Origin: Oxyruncus cristatus
Taxonomy: Eukaryota; Chordata; Aves; Passeriformes; Cotingidae
DNA: 64,000 bases
NCBI GenBank assembly: GCA_013399855.1
Contig: VXAY01002248.1
Span: forward strand, 51,959-115,958
Direction: 5' to 3'
Part shown: in pieces, positions 47,950-61,009 of the stretch
Numbering within the stretch: position 1 is the stretch's first letter
How the letters are laid out: each line of letters opens with the position of its first letter
The notes under the pieces: model-generated
What the model was told of the DNA's origin: nothing
Database searches by the model: none
The model's input: only the letters and a program-made list of their open reading frames with translations
Translations under genes and position numbers: made by a program

Positions 47950-48172
47950 CAACATAATAATGTTTCGCACTTCTATAGACCCTTTTATCTGAGGTTCTCA
48001 ACTAGCTGTAAAACATGCATTCATTAATTAAGCCTTGAAAGAGCCAAGAGACAAAACATTATGCCTAGGCTGAAGATAGGTAAACTCAGAAACAGAAATT
48101 CCCTGTTTTGATGGAAGTACCCAGATTTGAGAATTGGGATCAGGACTCAGAAGTCCTAATTTCCAAATGACA
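47950..48172 (+). mobile_element. MIR-type (amniote CORE-SINE) remnant
   Basis: 'ttttatctgaggttctcaac' (about 47982), 'aaacatgcattcattaatta', 'agcc', then 'ggtaaactcagaaacagaaa' and 'ttgggatcaggactcagaag' followed by 'tcctaatttcc' occur in the order of the amniote MIR consensus (CTGAGGATCTCAAAGCGCTTTACAAACATTAATTAATTAAGCC...CAGGAGTCCTGA). The copy is old and about 220 bp long. Confidence 0.7.
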
Positions 48173-50469
48173 GCTTTGAGTTCCACGTGAAGTCCAGTCC
48201 AGCACCAACTGCCTTAATATGCACAATTCAATGTGTGTTGTTTTTTTTTTCTAGAGTTAACAATGACAAAAAAAACTGTATTATGTTGTCACCCAGAATG
48301 TTCCTAAATCACAGCCTCATTTCTCAATGAAAAGACTGTCATGCAGGTTCTCAGTGGGGATGAACTACTGTAATTTGACTTTAACCTACTGAGATCTGAT
48401 AGTGTCCTAAGTAAGGTGAGTCTGTCCTTAAAACAGTCCATGCACATGATGGACAACAGTAGCACTAGAGCATGACCCTGTGTAGCTCTCACTGAACACT
48501 CAATGGCTGTGCCTTTTCCAGGTATCCTGAAAACAGAAAACAGGCAAAACTGTATTGGCCACATAAGAATAATGCTGAAGGACAAAGTGAATCACATATT
48601 CTAACAACTGGGCATAACTTTATAGTAACATCAGGAGAGAAAGAGGATGAGAGGAGAATTAAGGTTTACTTGCCTGTCTTCAGATAAAAAGAAAGAGACA
48701 GAGGGGAAAAAAAGCTGATAATGTAAAAGAAGGGAGAAGTACCTTCAGTTTTAAATTAAAGCAAGAAAAAAATTCATCAGACAGATGTCATTTCAGCATC
48801 ATGCTATAGAGGGTTCAAGGGAACACAGCTTCATAGTAGAGCTTATCTGAGGGAACATACTTCCAAGATGTTACTAAGGAAACAAGGTGATTTGTTTCAT
48901 GTGTTACTTCTTTATATTCATTCCAATTTTTTCTTGCAGTAGGATTAAAAAGAATATTTATACAGTTTCTTAAATTTAACTATGGATTGAAGTCCATAGC
49001 CTTTAGGAGACAAAAAATGAGATTTTAAATTCAGAACTGATTTCACTACAGTTTTGAAAGGTTTCAATTCATTAGTAACAGAATTTACTTCATCTAACTA
49101 TAGATGTCTAAAAGTTAGACATCTGAGTTATTCAGCCTCAACCCCTTCAGAGTCTGATAATGAAACAGGTACTTCAGTGGAAAACTGTACCTGAACAGGT
49201 GCTTCCATCTGAAAGTATCTGTTGGTCACTACTGAATATGAAAGAAGTCTTGGTTGGTTAACTGGGCCGTACACAGTCAAATTTAAAACATTTTCAACTG
49301 GTTTCCATAACAGACATTCATGTACGCTTGTAACAAACAACCTTAGCTGGTGGAATGAAACTTCCACCATCCCACAGACGTGCTGAGAATAATTCATTTC
49401 TGTGCAGAGGTTCTTAATTGAATCATCTCTTCCAAAATGAGCAACCGATTAACGATCTAGAAGACAAATGGCACCGCAAAAAGATAAAGCTCATGATAGT
49501 TAAGAAGGAGGAATAGAAAATAAAAGAATTCATAAATAAGGCTTCAGAAATGAATATTTTAATAAAGTCAGAGAACTGGACAGCAATGTATTATGAAAAA
49601 AAAAGTATCAGAGAAGATTATTTCTTTAAATAAGCTATAGAAAAAAAAGTTATCTTAATATGAGGGAAGAACAGAAACTGTAGTAAGGGATAAGATTTGC
49701 TACACAAATATGCCCTTACTGATTTTAAATACAGAAAGAAAGAAAATGGAACTGAGAAGAAATTTCAAAGCCAGTTTAGGCCGATCTCTGTCTGTGCTAT
49801 TGATGAAGATATGACAAACTGTCCATCATTCTTTGCAACTTCACTTATGCTTCACTCGATTCCTTTTGAGCTGATCCAAATCAGATCCTGAGAGAAACTG
49901 ATTACTCTTCTTTCAGATCAAGAGGTTGATCGGATTCACTGAGCAGTTGCACCATTGTTAGTGCCAGTAGAACGGGTGGCGTGGAAGAAGGATTGCAGAA
50001 CCTGGATGTCTCTTTCATTAGTGCAGAGGTCCTGCCTTGACATGTGTTGACTGCAAAGGTGCACTCCACGAAGCCTCTAAAGATAATAGCATGGGACCAT
50101 AAAGGAAAAATGAAAAAGAAAATTACACCAAATGCAATCATACCACAAAAGTTCATAAAGTATGACAATACTAAAAAAGGGCCAAAGGAGCATGATGATT
50201 ATCCTACCACAGAGTTTGTTCCATAAAACCCTACTAAAGTGCTTTTTTTCATGATTTTTAAATAATTAATAATTTAAATTATTTTTCATAATTTTTTAAA
50301 TAATTATTGGGTGTAGATGCTATCAGGCAACTAACAAAATTTATGTCCTTGAATGATTTTGGTTGGGTACTCACCCTAAAATGGTGAAAGTCACAGGTCA
50401 CTAAAATACGTGTATGTATATTTATATATGCATTCTGGTTTTATGTTGGTTGACTACAATATCAGCATC
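48173..50469. other. Unique sequence; a few protein-like antisense frames
   Basis: Minus-strand frames at 48304-48585 (93 codons), 49128-49397 (89 codons) and 49902-50168 (88 codons) have mixed composition but no motif I recognise. Remnants of unidentified old repeats are possible. Near 50248-50312 a segment of the form 'catgatttttaaataattaa' recurs as 'cataattttttaaataatta', an AT-rich imperfect tandem duplication. Confidence 0.4.
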
Positions 50470-50620
50470 CATGAATAAGTTTGAGGCAGTCTCAGTGATT
50501 TTTCTTGAAAATTTGGAGATGAGTGTATCAGAAAAATGGAAGAAAGCAAACATTCCTCCTATATTTAAAAAGAAGGAAAATACATGAAAAACTGCTGGGT
50601 CTTATATAAATACTCACTTG
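50470..50620 (+). mobile_element. Small old CR1 ORF2 remnant, sense
   Basis: The translation SEKWKKANIPPIFKKKENT (about 50530-50586) corresponds to the CR1 block EDWKKANVTPIFKKGKKED just upstream of NYRPVSL. After it the reading frame shifts and stops. Only this short block is recognisable. Confidence 0.65.
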
Positions 50621-53294
50621 AAGTGCATTTATCTAAAATATATATGTGTATATTATATGCATGAATTATCTGCTTGTGTAAGGAATACATGTTTTCTCAG
50701 TAAATTATTAGCATGTAAAGACATAAAAATTTATATTTAGTTAAATATTGTAACCTAAAGAAACTTATTATGTAATTGTTCTCATATTCTGCTAATATTT
50801 TGTTTGACTGATTTTTGAATTCCCTGTCATTTAACAATTAATGGGACAAAGAAGTGGAGCTTTGTTTCAGTGAAATTAAATATCTCTGTGTGTGTGTGTA
50901 CATATACACCTCACAACTGTAGAGAATTCATGTTGTTTGTGGACAAGTGAAGGCCCCAGTTTGTCGGTAGTTGACAGGTATTTGGCACATTTCTATCTAG
51001 AAACTTTCTCTTGAATTTTTAAGCAGATTATTTTAAACAAGTGGTATATATAAGTAAAAACTAATGATTCTGTAACCCCTTGGTGTGCTTGTTGAGATTA
51101 TTATCAACTAAGAGGCACCTTCAAACAATGCAGAGAAACAGAAACCCCCAAGAAGATCTCCCAGAGAAGAAACAAACTATATTCACAAGCAGGTTAGACC
51201 CGTCAGTATAATGATTTAGTAAGACTTTTTAGTACTAGCTAGCACAGCGTAATAATGATTTCACAGCATTTCTACATTTTTTTAAGGCTCCAAATTTCAT
51301 CTGTGGGTAACACCACAGAATGTATAATCTTCCAGTCATCCAGATCTACTTGTTGCACCATCCCCCCATTGCTTAGGGGTAGATGTTGTGTAACAAAACG
51401 AGGACAAAAGAGCATTATTCTTCCTCTCTACTCAGGAGAAAAGCCAGGCCCTGGCAAAGAACAGTACTCCTCTGTCCCCCCCAAAAATTCAATAGCAGTC
51501 ATGGAAATGGAGGCTGCGTCCTTGGACTAAAGCACTTGAGTCTTACTCCAAAGTCTAAAGGAAAATAAAACAAAAACAAACTAGTTTTTCTCCCCCACAT
51601 TTTTCTCTGACACAAAGAAATTACTCCCATTCAGTGTGACTCTGTTGTTGACCTCAGACTTGAACCTAGGTCCTACACAAAACCCCCTGAATCTTCCCCT
51701 TTTACATGGCTTCAGCCTGCACCTCTACTTCCTGCTTTGACACTGATTATTCTTTACTGATGTGTTGACCTGTCTTCTCTTATTTGTTTGGATTTAAATT
51801 GTAAGTTACTCCTACAACATGGCTTTTGTTGCCACTAAATCTGACCTATTGCTCAGATTTTGACACATTTATGCAATGAAACATTGTAGAAAGTGAGTTT
51901 TAAATTTCAGTGGCTATCCTACCAGAACCCCTAGGTGTTGGATGCAAAGGGAGTGACTATCTCTGTTTTATTTCATTTGTTGCATTTCCAGGAAAAAGAA
52001 AAAAAAAAGAAAATTCCTGTTAAATGACTAACTGTTATGGCTGTTCTGTGCATTTTCTCTCCCCATGCTTTCTTCCCTCTCTCCCTCATATTTTTTTCTG
52101 TTTTCTTTTTCTTTTTCCCCCCTGCAATCTGTTGTTTTCTTTTACTTTTAAGAGATAACTATGGTAAATAAATACAGATTTAATCTTCAAATCCCCCATC
52201 AAGAGAAAATGCACAGTCCAGGTGAATGGGGGAAAGATAGACAAGAAAGGGCGTGAGAAATATAAAGAAAAGCAAAATCACTCTGCCGATCAAATCTTTC
52301 ATTTCCAAACAGAAATAATTACAGTGATGGTCAGTGGGGAGGTTTGGGCAATTTATAGTGGTATAGCAGCAAGTTCCTATCAACAATACTTGATATTCAG
52401 GGCAAACCATAGAACTACAAGTCCTGAAGCGTTGCCTATAATCTTTATTTCATTTTTAGATGTTATGCTGTAATAAAATGTAAAAAGGGAATACATAAAA
52501 AGTTATAGAGGTGGGAAAAAACATGGTTTGAAGTTGTATGGCATTTCTTGACAGGGCATGTTCCTAAGGATATGCAGAGAATAACAAATGCTATTTGAAA
52601 TAAGTACAATAGAGATCTGAAACTAGATTGAAAACCCAAGTCAATTTTCCTGAGTGTCATTTGATTAGCTTTCTTATATAGAACTGAAGCTTAAACAATG
52701 CTGGGATTCAGAGTGGAGAGGTGCTTGGGAACACAGTGAGAAATGGGTTACTCCTACCAATTTCATTTCTGTAGCTTTACAACATTATCATTGCACATTG
52801 TTTCAGTGTTTTTGCAATAATCCATAAATGAAGCAATGTCAGAGGGAATTTGATTGATAGCTGGGAAAACACAAAAACTGTGAAAGTTATTTCTTTGCTC
52901 TCTCTCTGCCTGTCACTGCCTTCTGGGCAAGAGATGTTACCAGTAGCTGTATAAAATAGCTAGAGTATATTGCCTAGCTGTCTATATGGGAAAACACTAA
53001 CGAGTTTTTGGATATTGCTTTGGACAACAAAAAGGTGACAAATATGCATGTAACATATTTGACCTGTGGATTGGTTTGAGTGATTTATGTTGGTGGTGTT
53101 TTTTCTTTTTTTTTCCACCCGATATTGCTTTCTTTTTATCTCTAAATTTAATGAAAGGTGTCTTGCCCTCTTGCAACAAAATTAACCTTGAACTTGGTTT
53201 TCGCCTTTGGGGAACCCTAGGTTGAGAATGAGTGCACAGATAGCATTTTGATTTGCATCTAAAGAGGTCCTTCAGGGCTCGGATTTGAGCTTTG
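50621..53294. other. Unique AT-rich sequence up to the second gap
   Basis: Contains a short (GT)n at 50887-50901, an A-run at about 51994-52010, a pyrimidine-rich stretch at 52056-52127 and a T-rich run at 53098-53116. Frames are 91 codons or shorter and lack motifs. Confidence 0.5.
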
Positions 53295-53385
53295 NNNNNN
53301 NNNNNNNNNNNNNNNNNNNNNNNNNNNNNNNNNNNNNNNNNNNNNNNNNNNNNNNNNNNNNNNNNNNNNNNNNNNNNNNNNNNNN
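53295..53385. other. Assembly gap (91 N)
   Basis: An unbroken run of N between GAGCTTTG and AGAGGGTCTT. Confidence 0.99.
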
Positions 53386-54934
53386 AGAGGGTCTTCCAAA
53401 GGGACTGAGATAGACAGCAAATTCATACTGATACTAAAATATGTTCATTGTTGTTTCATCTGTACTTTCTCCATTTTTCTCTTTATTTTGTTGTTCAAAT
53501 CCTCTACCTCTTCTTCAAACTTAGATTACTTTTAAAAAGGCAATTTGTTAGGTACCCTTTTTTCAATTATTTTATTTTTTATTATTTTTATTTTTTCTTT
53601 GTTTTTCTTTAAATGTTCTTTAAGGAAAATATCACAGAGCTCATATTATATGTAAGAATTAACACCCTGAGTCTCAACAGAGATGGTTCTAAGAGGGCCA
53701 GGGTGATTGCAGCTTTCCCTTAGGGTTACTTCACTTTGAAATCTGCACAAGGTGGTGTTTGAAGTTCCAACATTCCTGGTAGCTTTAAGAAAAAAAATGT
53801 TATTTTAAGAGGTGTTTTGTGTTACTAACATTACTTCATTCTATTTTTTCCTCTCTCAGGACTCTGTCAATCTATGTCTCTACATAATCTTGTAGTAATG
53901 GAGTGTAAACCAACCTCTGTTTGAAAGGTATTTGAATTCTCATAAAGTTCCCAAAATACATACTCTGCAAGTAGTGCAATGTGCTTAACTTGTGGTCATG
54001 AGAAGTGACACAACATGCACAGGTTGTAATTGTTCCTCTTTGAGTTACTCCACTTCTGTTCAAACATTTGTGTATACCATGGCCTTCTCTAATGGATGTT
54101 AATAAAAATTTCAATTCATAGTGTCTGTTATGGCACATATTGTGTTTAAGTACTGAATGATGACAGACTTGGTGGGCTTCCATAGCAAATATTGCCCATG
54201 GGGAAAAGTTGCTTCTGAGGCCGTGGTAAGTTGTCTCAAAATACGATTTGCTTTCCTTTTCTTTAGGATTTATTGCATTTTATCATGTGGTATATATTTT
54301 ATTCAAAGAAGTATTTCTAGGGATAAGGACTTCAGTACATAACAACAGCTCCCTTGAGTGGGAGATTTCAGGGCGACCTGCCAGCTCTTCTTGCTGCAGA
54401 TGTCAGGCCATCTGGCTGCCATCTCTGGGGCAGGACACATCAAGGGAGTTGGCTGGCGCATCTTCCCAGCAGGAGTTACTTGGTAGGGGTGGAGAGAGGA
54501 GGGGAGTGTGTGAGAATGTGAGGAAAAAATATAGCAGACTACTGTCATGGGAAGCTTGTGAGTGCGACTGGTTTTAAGTATATATTTATGTAAATAGATA
54601 AAAAGACAGGTGTACTGAGAGACACTACTTCCAGCAAAGATGATGCAGGGTTAAAACTGAGCTTGTGTAACTTGGATATGTAAGGTATCTCATTCATGGT
54701 GTTCAATATTTCTAATGTTTCTATTCCCTCCTTTTTGTTTGTTTGATTTCTTTTTTTTCTTATGACAATGCAGATGATATGTGCAAACAGGGTGTGTGTG
54801 AATTCTGGTGTTTTTCACCAACGTATGTATCACTCAATGTGTCTGAATGGACAACCATCTGTTGTCAAAAGAGGTACAAATCTTTCTCTGAACTGGGACA
54901 CGATAATAATTAACTTGGATAACACAAATCTACC
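53386..54934. other. Unique sequence with a locally GC-richer block
   Basis: 53555-53610 is a T-rich ATTTT-repeat stretch. 54340-54570 is noticeably richer in G and C than its surroundings and lacks the CR1 vocabulary; it may be an unrecognised old repeat (for example an LTR fragment) or a regulatory element. Overlapping frames on both strands (109 and 81 codons) are not supported. Confidence 0.4.
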
Positions 54935-55910
54935 ACACAAAGAGTTGTGGTCAATGGCCTATTGTCCACGTGGAGACCAGTGATGAGTGGAGCCCCTCAA
55001 GGGTCAATACTGGGGCTGATCAAGTTCAACATCTTTGTGGGTGACACAGACAGTGGGATCGAGTTACCCTCAGCAAGTTCCCTGATGACACCGGGCCATG
55101 GGCTCCAGTCACACTCTGGAGGGCAGGGATGGGCCATCCTGATGGACCTGGACAGGCTTGAGAGCTGGGACCGTGCAAACCTCATGGAGGTCAACAAAGC
55201 AAAGTGCAAGCACCTGGACCGTGGCAATCCTCGACATACCTACAGGCTGGATGGAGATTGAGAGAAACCCTGTGGAGAAGGACATGGTGGTGATGGTTGA
55301 TGAAAAGCTCAACACAACCTGAGAGTGTGCACTCACATCCCGGAAAGCCAACGGGGTCCTGGGCTACATCCAAAGGAGCATGACCAGCAGAATGAAGGAG
55401 GTGATTCTGCGCCTCCACTCTGCTCTTGTGAGATCTCACCTGGAGTATTGTGTGCAGTTCTGATGCCCAGAACATAACAAGGACATGGAACTGGACTGGA
55501 GCACCTCACCTATGGATACAGGTTGAGAAAGTTGGGGCTGTTCAGCCTGAAGAAGAGAAGGCTCAGAGGAGACCTCATAGCACCTTCCAGTATCTAAAGG
55601 GAGACTACAGAAAACTGGAGAGGGACTCAATATCAGGAATTGTAGTGATAGGACTAGGAGTAATGGGTACAAATGGAAAGAGGAGAAAGGTTAGATGTTA
55701 GGAAGAAATTCTTTACTGTGAAGGTGGTGAGACACTGGAACAGACTCCCCAGGGAGACTGTGGATGTTTCAACCCTGTCAGTGTTCAAGGAGAGGTTGAG
55801 CAATCCAGTCTAGTGGGAGGTGGGGTTGGGACTAGATGATCTTTAAAGTACCTTCTAGATGATCTTTAAAGCACCTTCCCACCCCTAGCATTCTATGATT
55901 CCATGATCTT
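54935..55910 (+). mobile_element. Degenerate CR1 LINE, about 1 kb, sense
   Basis: The element starts near the RAQRVVVNG block ('aaagagttgtggtcaatggc') and passes 'gagaccagtgatgagtggag', 'cccctcaagggtcaatactg' (motif PQGS.LG), a worn FADD region, 'gatggacctggacaggcttg', 'tggagtattgtgtgcagttc', 'gaagaaattctttactgtga' and a 3' end at 'cattctatgattccatgatc'. Stops and frameshifts are frequent (for example after codon 104 of the frame at 54947-55261). Opposite-strand frames are shadows. Confidence 0.95.
55832..55877 (+). repeat. 23-bp tandem duplication inside the CR1 3' UTR
   Basis: The unit beginning 'ctagatgatctttaaag' and ending 'accttc' occurs at 55832 and again at 55855, differing by one T/C. 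Other CR1 copies in the window have this segment once, so the duplication is private to this copy. Confidence 0.9.
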
Positions 55911-58900
55911 CTATCCAGATAGGTGTACTTTGAAATCAGATGGTGCCACCTCAGAAATCAGATCTTTCTGCTTTTTTTTCCACAAGGATGAGGATTTGAC
56001 ACAGTGGCTGTTACAAAACAGGCCAAAAAATCAAAGAGAGTGGTAAAGACATAATTTTAGAATGAAGAGATAGCCACCAAAAAAGTGAATCTTTGATGCT
56101 TGGAAGATGACTAGAGTTTGCTGCAAGAGTTAAAAAACAAACAACCCAACAAGAGAACAAACGAAAACAAAAAAAAACCCCAAACACCAACAACAAAACC
56201 CTAAATCTGTTTAGGAAGGGACACGAATGTGATGGAAGTGGATAATTTCTGAGAAGACCCTAGCAAACTTCAAGCAATAGTGAGGAGTTGAGATTTCTGA
56301 ATAATTGCATGTGAATCCCAGTCTGGGGCAAACAGGTCTAGGAGAGGACAAATGTGCATATCACACATCTCAAGAATGAAAAAGGTCAAATCAGTAACTC
56401 CACATTAAGGTTTAAGACTGTAGAAGACAGAAGTCTGAGTCTTGGCCAAGTACCGGCATTCCTTCCTAAGTAATTCTTTTGTAAGCAAATAGATGGCAGG
56501 AGGATGGAGAATCCATCTTTGTCATAGCCTGCCAAGCTGTTTATTCAGAAATGAGCTGATGCCCTACCTTAAGTTGATCTTCCAATATGAATTGTAAGGA
56601 AAGAGGTTAATTGGAGATGCTAATGATACCACAAAGACATAACCTCGGTGTTGTTCTTCGAGAGCTGACATTGCCTAATGAACTATTGGGAAAGCAGTTG
56701 GCATGCTTTGGGAGTGCCCCTTTGGTGATCAAGAACAGGCTCATGACTTTTTGGTCTCTGCCCTTATGTGCCTTCCTTGTCTTCAGTGGGAAGGGACCGA
56801 TATCCCACCTCCCTGCGTGTTGTCATTACACTTAGTTAACCAACAAAGTTAGGACCAGAATTTGCCTTNGGACCAAAATTTTCCTTTTTTTTTTTTTTTT
56901 TTTTTCCCATGGAGATCTCTCCTGCCTGGAGTAATCAAAGAAAAGAGGAACAAAGCCCTGAAAGGGATTCCTGCAGTCCGTACCTTCTGACTGAAGCCAG
57001 TCCTTTGTTCTCAGAAGCCTCTCTAATTTAAGGCAGTTTTGCTTCTCAGCTGTATCTCTTACATAAACTTCTTAACGTGGTTAGTCAGTCAAAGGATGTG
57101 ATAACAGGAACCATGTTTTAGTCCAAAGCAGAGAAAACAATGTGCTCAGATGACCTTGGTCTCTAAATATAAAGGGTGGCCAATGGGAAATCAAAAGACT
57201 TACACTTTCCTATAAAGACAATAGAAATTAGAAGCATTCATTAGTCAACAGGATATTTGAGTGGGGTTTTTTTAATTTTAATTTAAATGTGGTCCTGATG
57301 CTGTCACTCAAGTGGAGTTTGGGGCAGGTTTTTTCCCCAATTTAGTTTTTTAACACCAATGAAAAGTTCTCTTCTCTTTGCTTCAATTCACTTCTGTTCC
57401 TTGTTCTCCTTTCTTCTGCTTTGTCTCTCTTTAAAAAATTTCTGCCTTTGTTTAAAATACAACAAACAACAAATGATAGCTAGAATTAGTCAAGTGTGCT
57501 TTAAGACCATGAGGCACTATCAGCAAATGCAATCTGTCCTCTATAGACCTAATATCCGTGGAGATGAAACAAAATGTTGTTTACTGAATCAACACTAACC
57601 ACAGCATGGCCTGCATGGGGGAACCAGACTCACATTATTGCAGAGGCTAAAGAGTGTAAAACCACTGATCCTGCAGTCGCAGGGTCATAAAATCCTGCTT
57701 TCTATGTGAAAAGCATTTAATAGTGGGCATTTTTAATACCTCCTCTCTGGGAGACACAAAATACAAGGGACCTTGAATAATTACTCAGTATAAAATATTG
57801 GGAGTAAACTTCTGTCAACAAAGCAGATGGTCCTCCCCCTTCCTCCGACACCCCCTGAATCCTCCAGCCTCGAATATACAAAGAGTGTTCTGACAATTTG
57901 ACAGTTGATAAGGAAAAGACACTTACCATTAACTCTAAATAGGAACAAGGAGCACAAAATGAGAATAAGGCCTTTCGATGAACATAAGTGTGAGTTCCAG
58001 TCAGCTGATCCCGGTTGTGCTTTGTGAAACGGGACTGTTTTGGCTGTCCCTGTGTGTGCTATTTTTGATGGCAATAAATAGAGCTTAACTGAATTACATT
58101 TCAAACGAGTTGCAAGCCGCAGTATTATTTGAGGTTGTGGCTGCTTTCAGTGCTGGGCAAAGGCATGAGCCCCGTGCAATCTTCATACCTATTTGTTGAG
58201 TTTGTACAGCACTTTCTGGACTTGTGTGTGGTACAGAACAGGGTTATCATTTGCCTTTATTGAAATGAGCTACTTGTGGTTAGAAATCCTACACAGAAGG
58301 GTAGGATTCTTCTTTCAGCACTTATAAACAGCACAATTCATTCAGTTTACCTGAAAACGGGTTGGATTTGTGATGCTGCATGTGAAAGGGATGACTACAA
58401 TCTCAGAATTTTTAAAAAAAATTCTTTAAAATTCTTCTAGTGGATTTATTCTAATAATTTTAAATTTAAAAAGAACACTTGATAGATGAGGCAACACTTG
58501 AACAAATGCAAGTATTAAGTGAATATGAGGTTTTCATATTAATCTCAACCCATAAGAGATATGAGGCAGTTATAATCACCTTTAATATTGAACTTATATT
58601 CCAGAGTTGGACAGAAATGCTTCCCCTAACTAAGTAAAATTCACTTTTAAAAATTCATTCCCACTCACATGCACAATCCCGTCACGAGATGAAACTGTCC
58701 TTCAAAAATATAGTGAATAATCATAAGAACTACAGATCCACTCCTTTCTTCCCTCGCATCAGCTGGGACAACGTTTCTTCTTATTCATAACATGGATTTT
58801 TTCTATCTTTGTAGATTCCAGCATTAGGATCTTGCTGTATCAGTGATTATAGTTATGTTTCTGCAGGCTGGTTAAGCCACTGCTTATCTCAGCCCATGGT

Positions 58901-59093
58901 GGTGATTTGTTTTACAGCAGGGGATCTGGCTCCATGGTTAATGCAAGATGATTCTCACCTTTACTGGTTCCAATGAGAACAGCATCATTACAACAGATAG
59001 TCAGCTCAGAGACAAGAAAACTGTGCATATTAAAAGGATGTATGACCTGCTCAAATATTTTGGTAGGTTTGTATCATTACTTTGGTTCACAGT
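55911..59093. other. Unique sequence with one ambiguous base and a poly-T run
   Basis: An A/C-rich tract lies at 56132-56196. A single N at 56869 sits between two near-identical segments just before a run of about 21 T at 56885-56905. 57960-58180 is complex single-copy-like sequence. Frames up to 107 codons (57781-58104, minus) have no motif. Confidence 0.5.
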
Positions 59094-59738
59094 GACTGAA
59101 CATGAGCCAGAGTGTGCCCAGGTGGCCAACAACGCCAATGGCATCATGGTCTGGATCAGGAGTAGTGCAGGAGCAGGGCCAGGGAAGTGACCATCCCCCT
59201 GTGCTGGACCCTGGTGAGGCCACACTTCGAATCCTGGGTTTAGCTTTGGGTCTCTCACGACCAGAAGGGCATTGAGTTGTTGGAGCATGTCCAGGGAAGG
59301 GAGCAGAGCTGGTGAAGGGCCTGGAGCACAGACTTGATAAGGAGTGACCGAGGGAGTTGGGCGTATTTAGCCTAGAGAAAAGGAGGCTCCAGAGGGGACC
59401 TTGTTTCTCTCTATAACTACCTGAAAATAGGTTGTAGCCAGGTGGGTGTCGGTCTCTTCTTCCAGATAATAAGTGACAGAACACAAACAAAGAGGCCTGA
59501 GTGGAGGTCTAGATTAGATATTAAGAAAAAGCACTTCACTAAAAGGGTGATTAGACATTGGAAGAGGCTGTGCAGAGCAGTGGTGGAATCACTATCCCTG
59601 GAATTGCTCAAAAGGCATGTAGATGTAGCACTTGAGAGTATGGTTTAGTAGTGAACACGTTGGTTGAACAAGTTAACAGTTGGATTCAATTATCTTAGTG
59701 GTTGTTTCCAACCTTAATGATTCTATGATTCTATGATT
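59094..59738 (+). mobile_element. Degenerate CR1 LINE 3' portion, sense
   Basis: Starts at 'aacatgagccagagtgtgcc' and passes 'aggtggccaacaacgccaat', 'ctggtgaggccacacttcga', 'tgtagccaggtgggtgtcgg' and 'atccctggaattgctcaaaa'. The 3' UTR ends in two ATTCTATG units ('taatgattctatgattctat'). It corresponds to the last third of ORF2 and the 3' UTR. One 68-codon piece (59442-59648) retains the C-terminus in frame; the rest is broken. Confidence 0.96.
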
Positions 59739-61009
59739 ATGGAGCTACAAAGATCTGCATTTTAGATGTTTATTTATGTTTCAGTAAGGAGTAAAGGGAA
59801 TCTTCTGTTTGGTCCTATTTTATAAGAATGTGGTATCAGTCTGGGGAGCCAGTTCTGACTGGCTGAGACTTTTGAACTACTTTGGTTCTGACTCATTTCA
59901 GATACTGTATTTGTGGTTGGAGACTTTCTGCAGTATTAAAAAAAAAAAAAAGATATTGTCACCCTAATGGTATTCAAACGCTGAGTCAGAAAAAAAGAAT
60001 GTGAAACCAAGATCCGTCTTTGATTTCTGAAGAATTACTCAAGTGTTGCAGGATGTAATGGAGAAACAGGTTTCATCCTTTGTATACAACAGCACAATAA
60101 TGGAGCAGAAATAAGGCCAGGACCTCAACTCCACTAACCGTAATGTTGTTATACCAATGCACAAAAGCTGAGACTCTCTTCCCTGTTGACTGCACTGTAT
60201 GTGCATTGATTTTAAGATTAACCATTTTTAATAATCTGCATACATACAAAAGCACAGTATTACAGGGATAGCATTTTGTAATTATGCTCTGCATAATACA
60301 GCAATCCTGTCTGAATAATGTCAGATTGCAAATGGATGTAATCCTGCATGAAGAGTTTCTTCAGTTGTGAATTATGCTACATTATATTGAGGACTTTTGA
60401 AACATAGGGCTCAGTCTCTGAATAGGGGGGGTCTTTACGCTTTATTAACAGGTGCAACTGATTGGTGATGTGCCTATTTTAACTGGTATCTACTTACTAC
60501 TATGTTGTGAGAGAAGAACTGTGACACTGCTGTGGAAAGATGATTCGTACAAACCTGCCAGTGACAGCATCACTTGGCTTAAATGTAAAGTGACCGTGGC
60601 TTTAATAATGTCCCATTCTCCTTTTCTGCTCAGGAAAATCAAGAGCAGCACTGTCAAGTCAGTGGAGTTACAATTACATAAGAAGCAATGTCCATTATCA
60701 ACAGCTCTGTTTTTCACTATTCAGAGCAGCACTGAGGAAGTTTTTCAGAGCACAGATGAAAACATAAAAGGATAACAAAGAGATGGGGAAAAACTAGTAG
60801 AAAGACTTTTATTTGACATATGAAGGCTCTATGCCATTAAATGCAACTATATCAACACCACCAACCCAAGTTGCAAGTTTCAAGATGTAGTTGAGATGTG
60901 ATCATAACTGCACCCACTGTTATCTTTCCACAAGCAATATATAAACACAAGAAATTCAGAAACATTTAACTGTCTAAATCCTAGAGATCTAGAAATGCAG
61001 GAGTTAAAA
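59739..61009. other. Unique sequence, nothing recognised
   Basis: A poly-A run lies at 59938-59952. The 107-codon plus frame at 60452-60775 overlaps a 75-codon minus frame and shows no motif. Confidence 0.5.
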
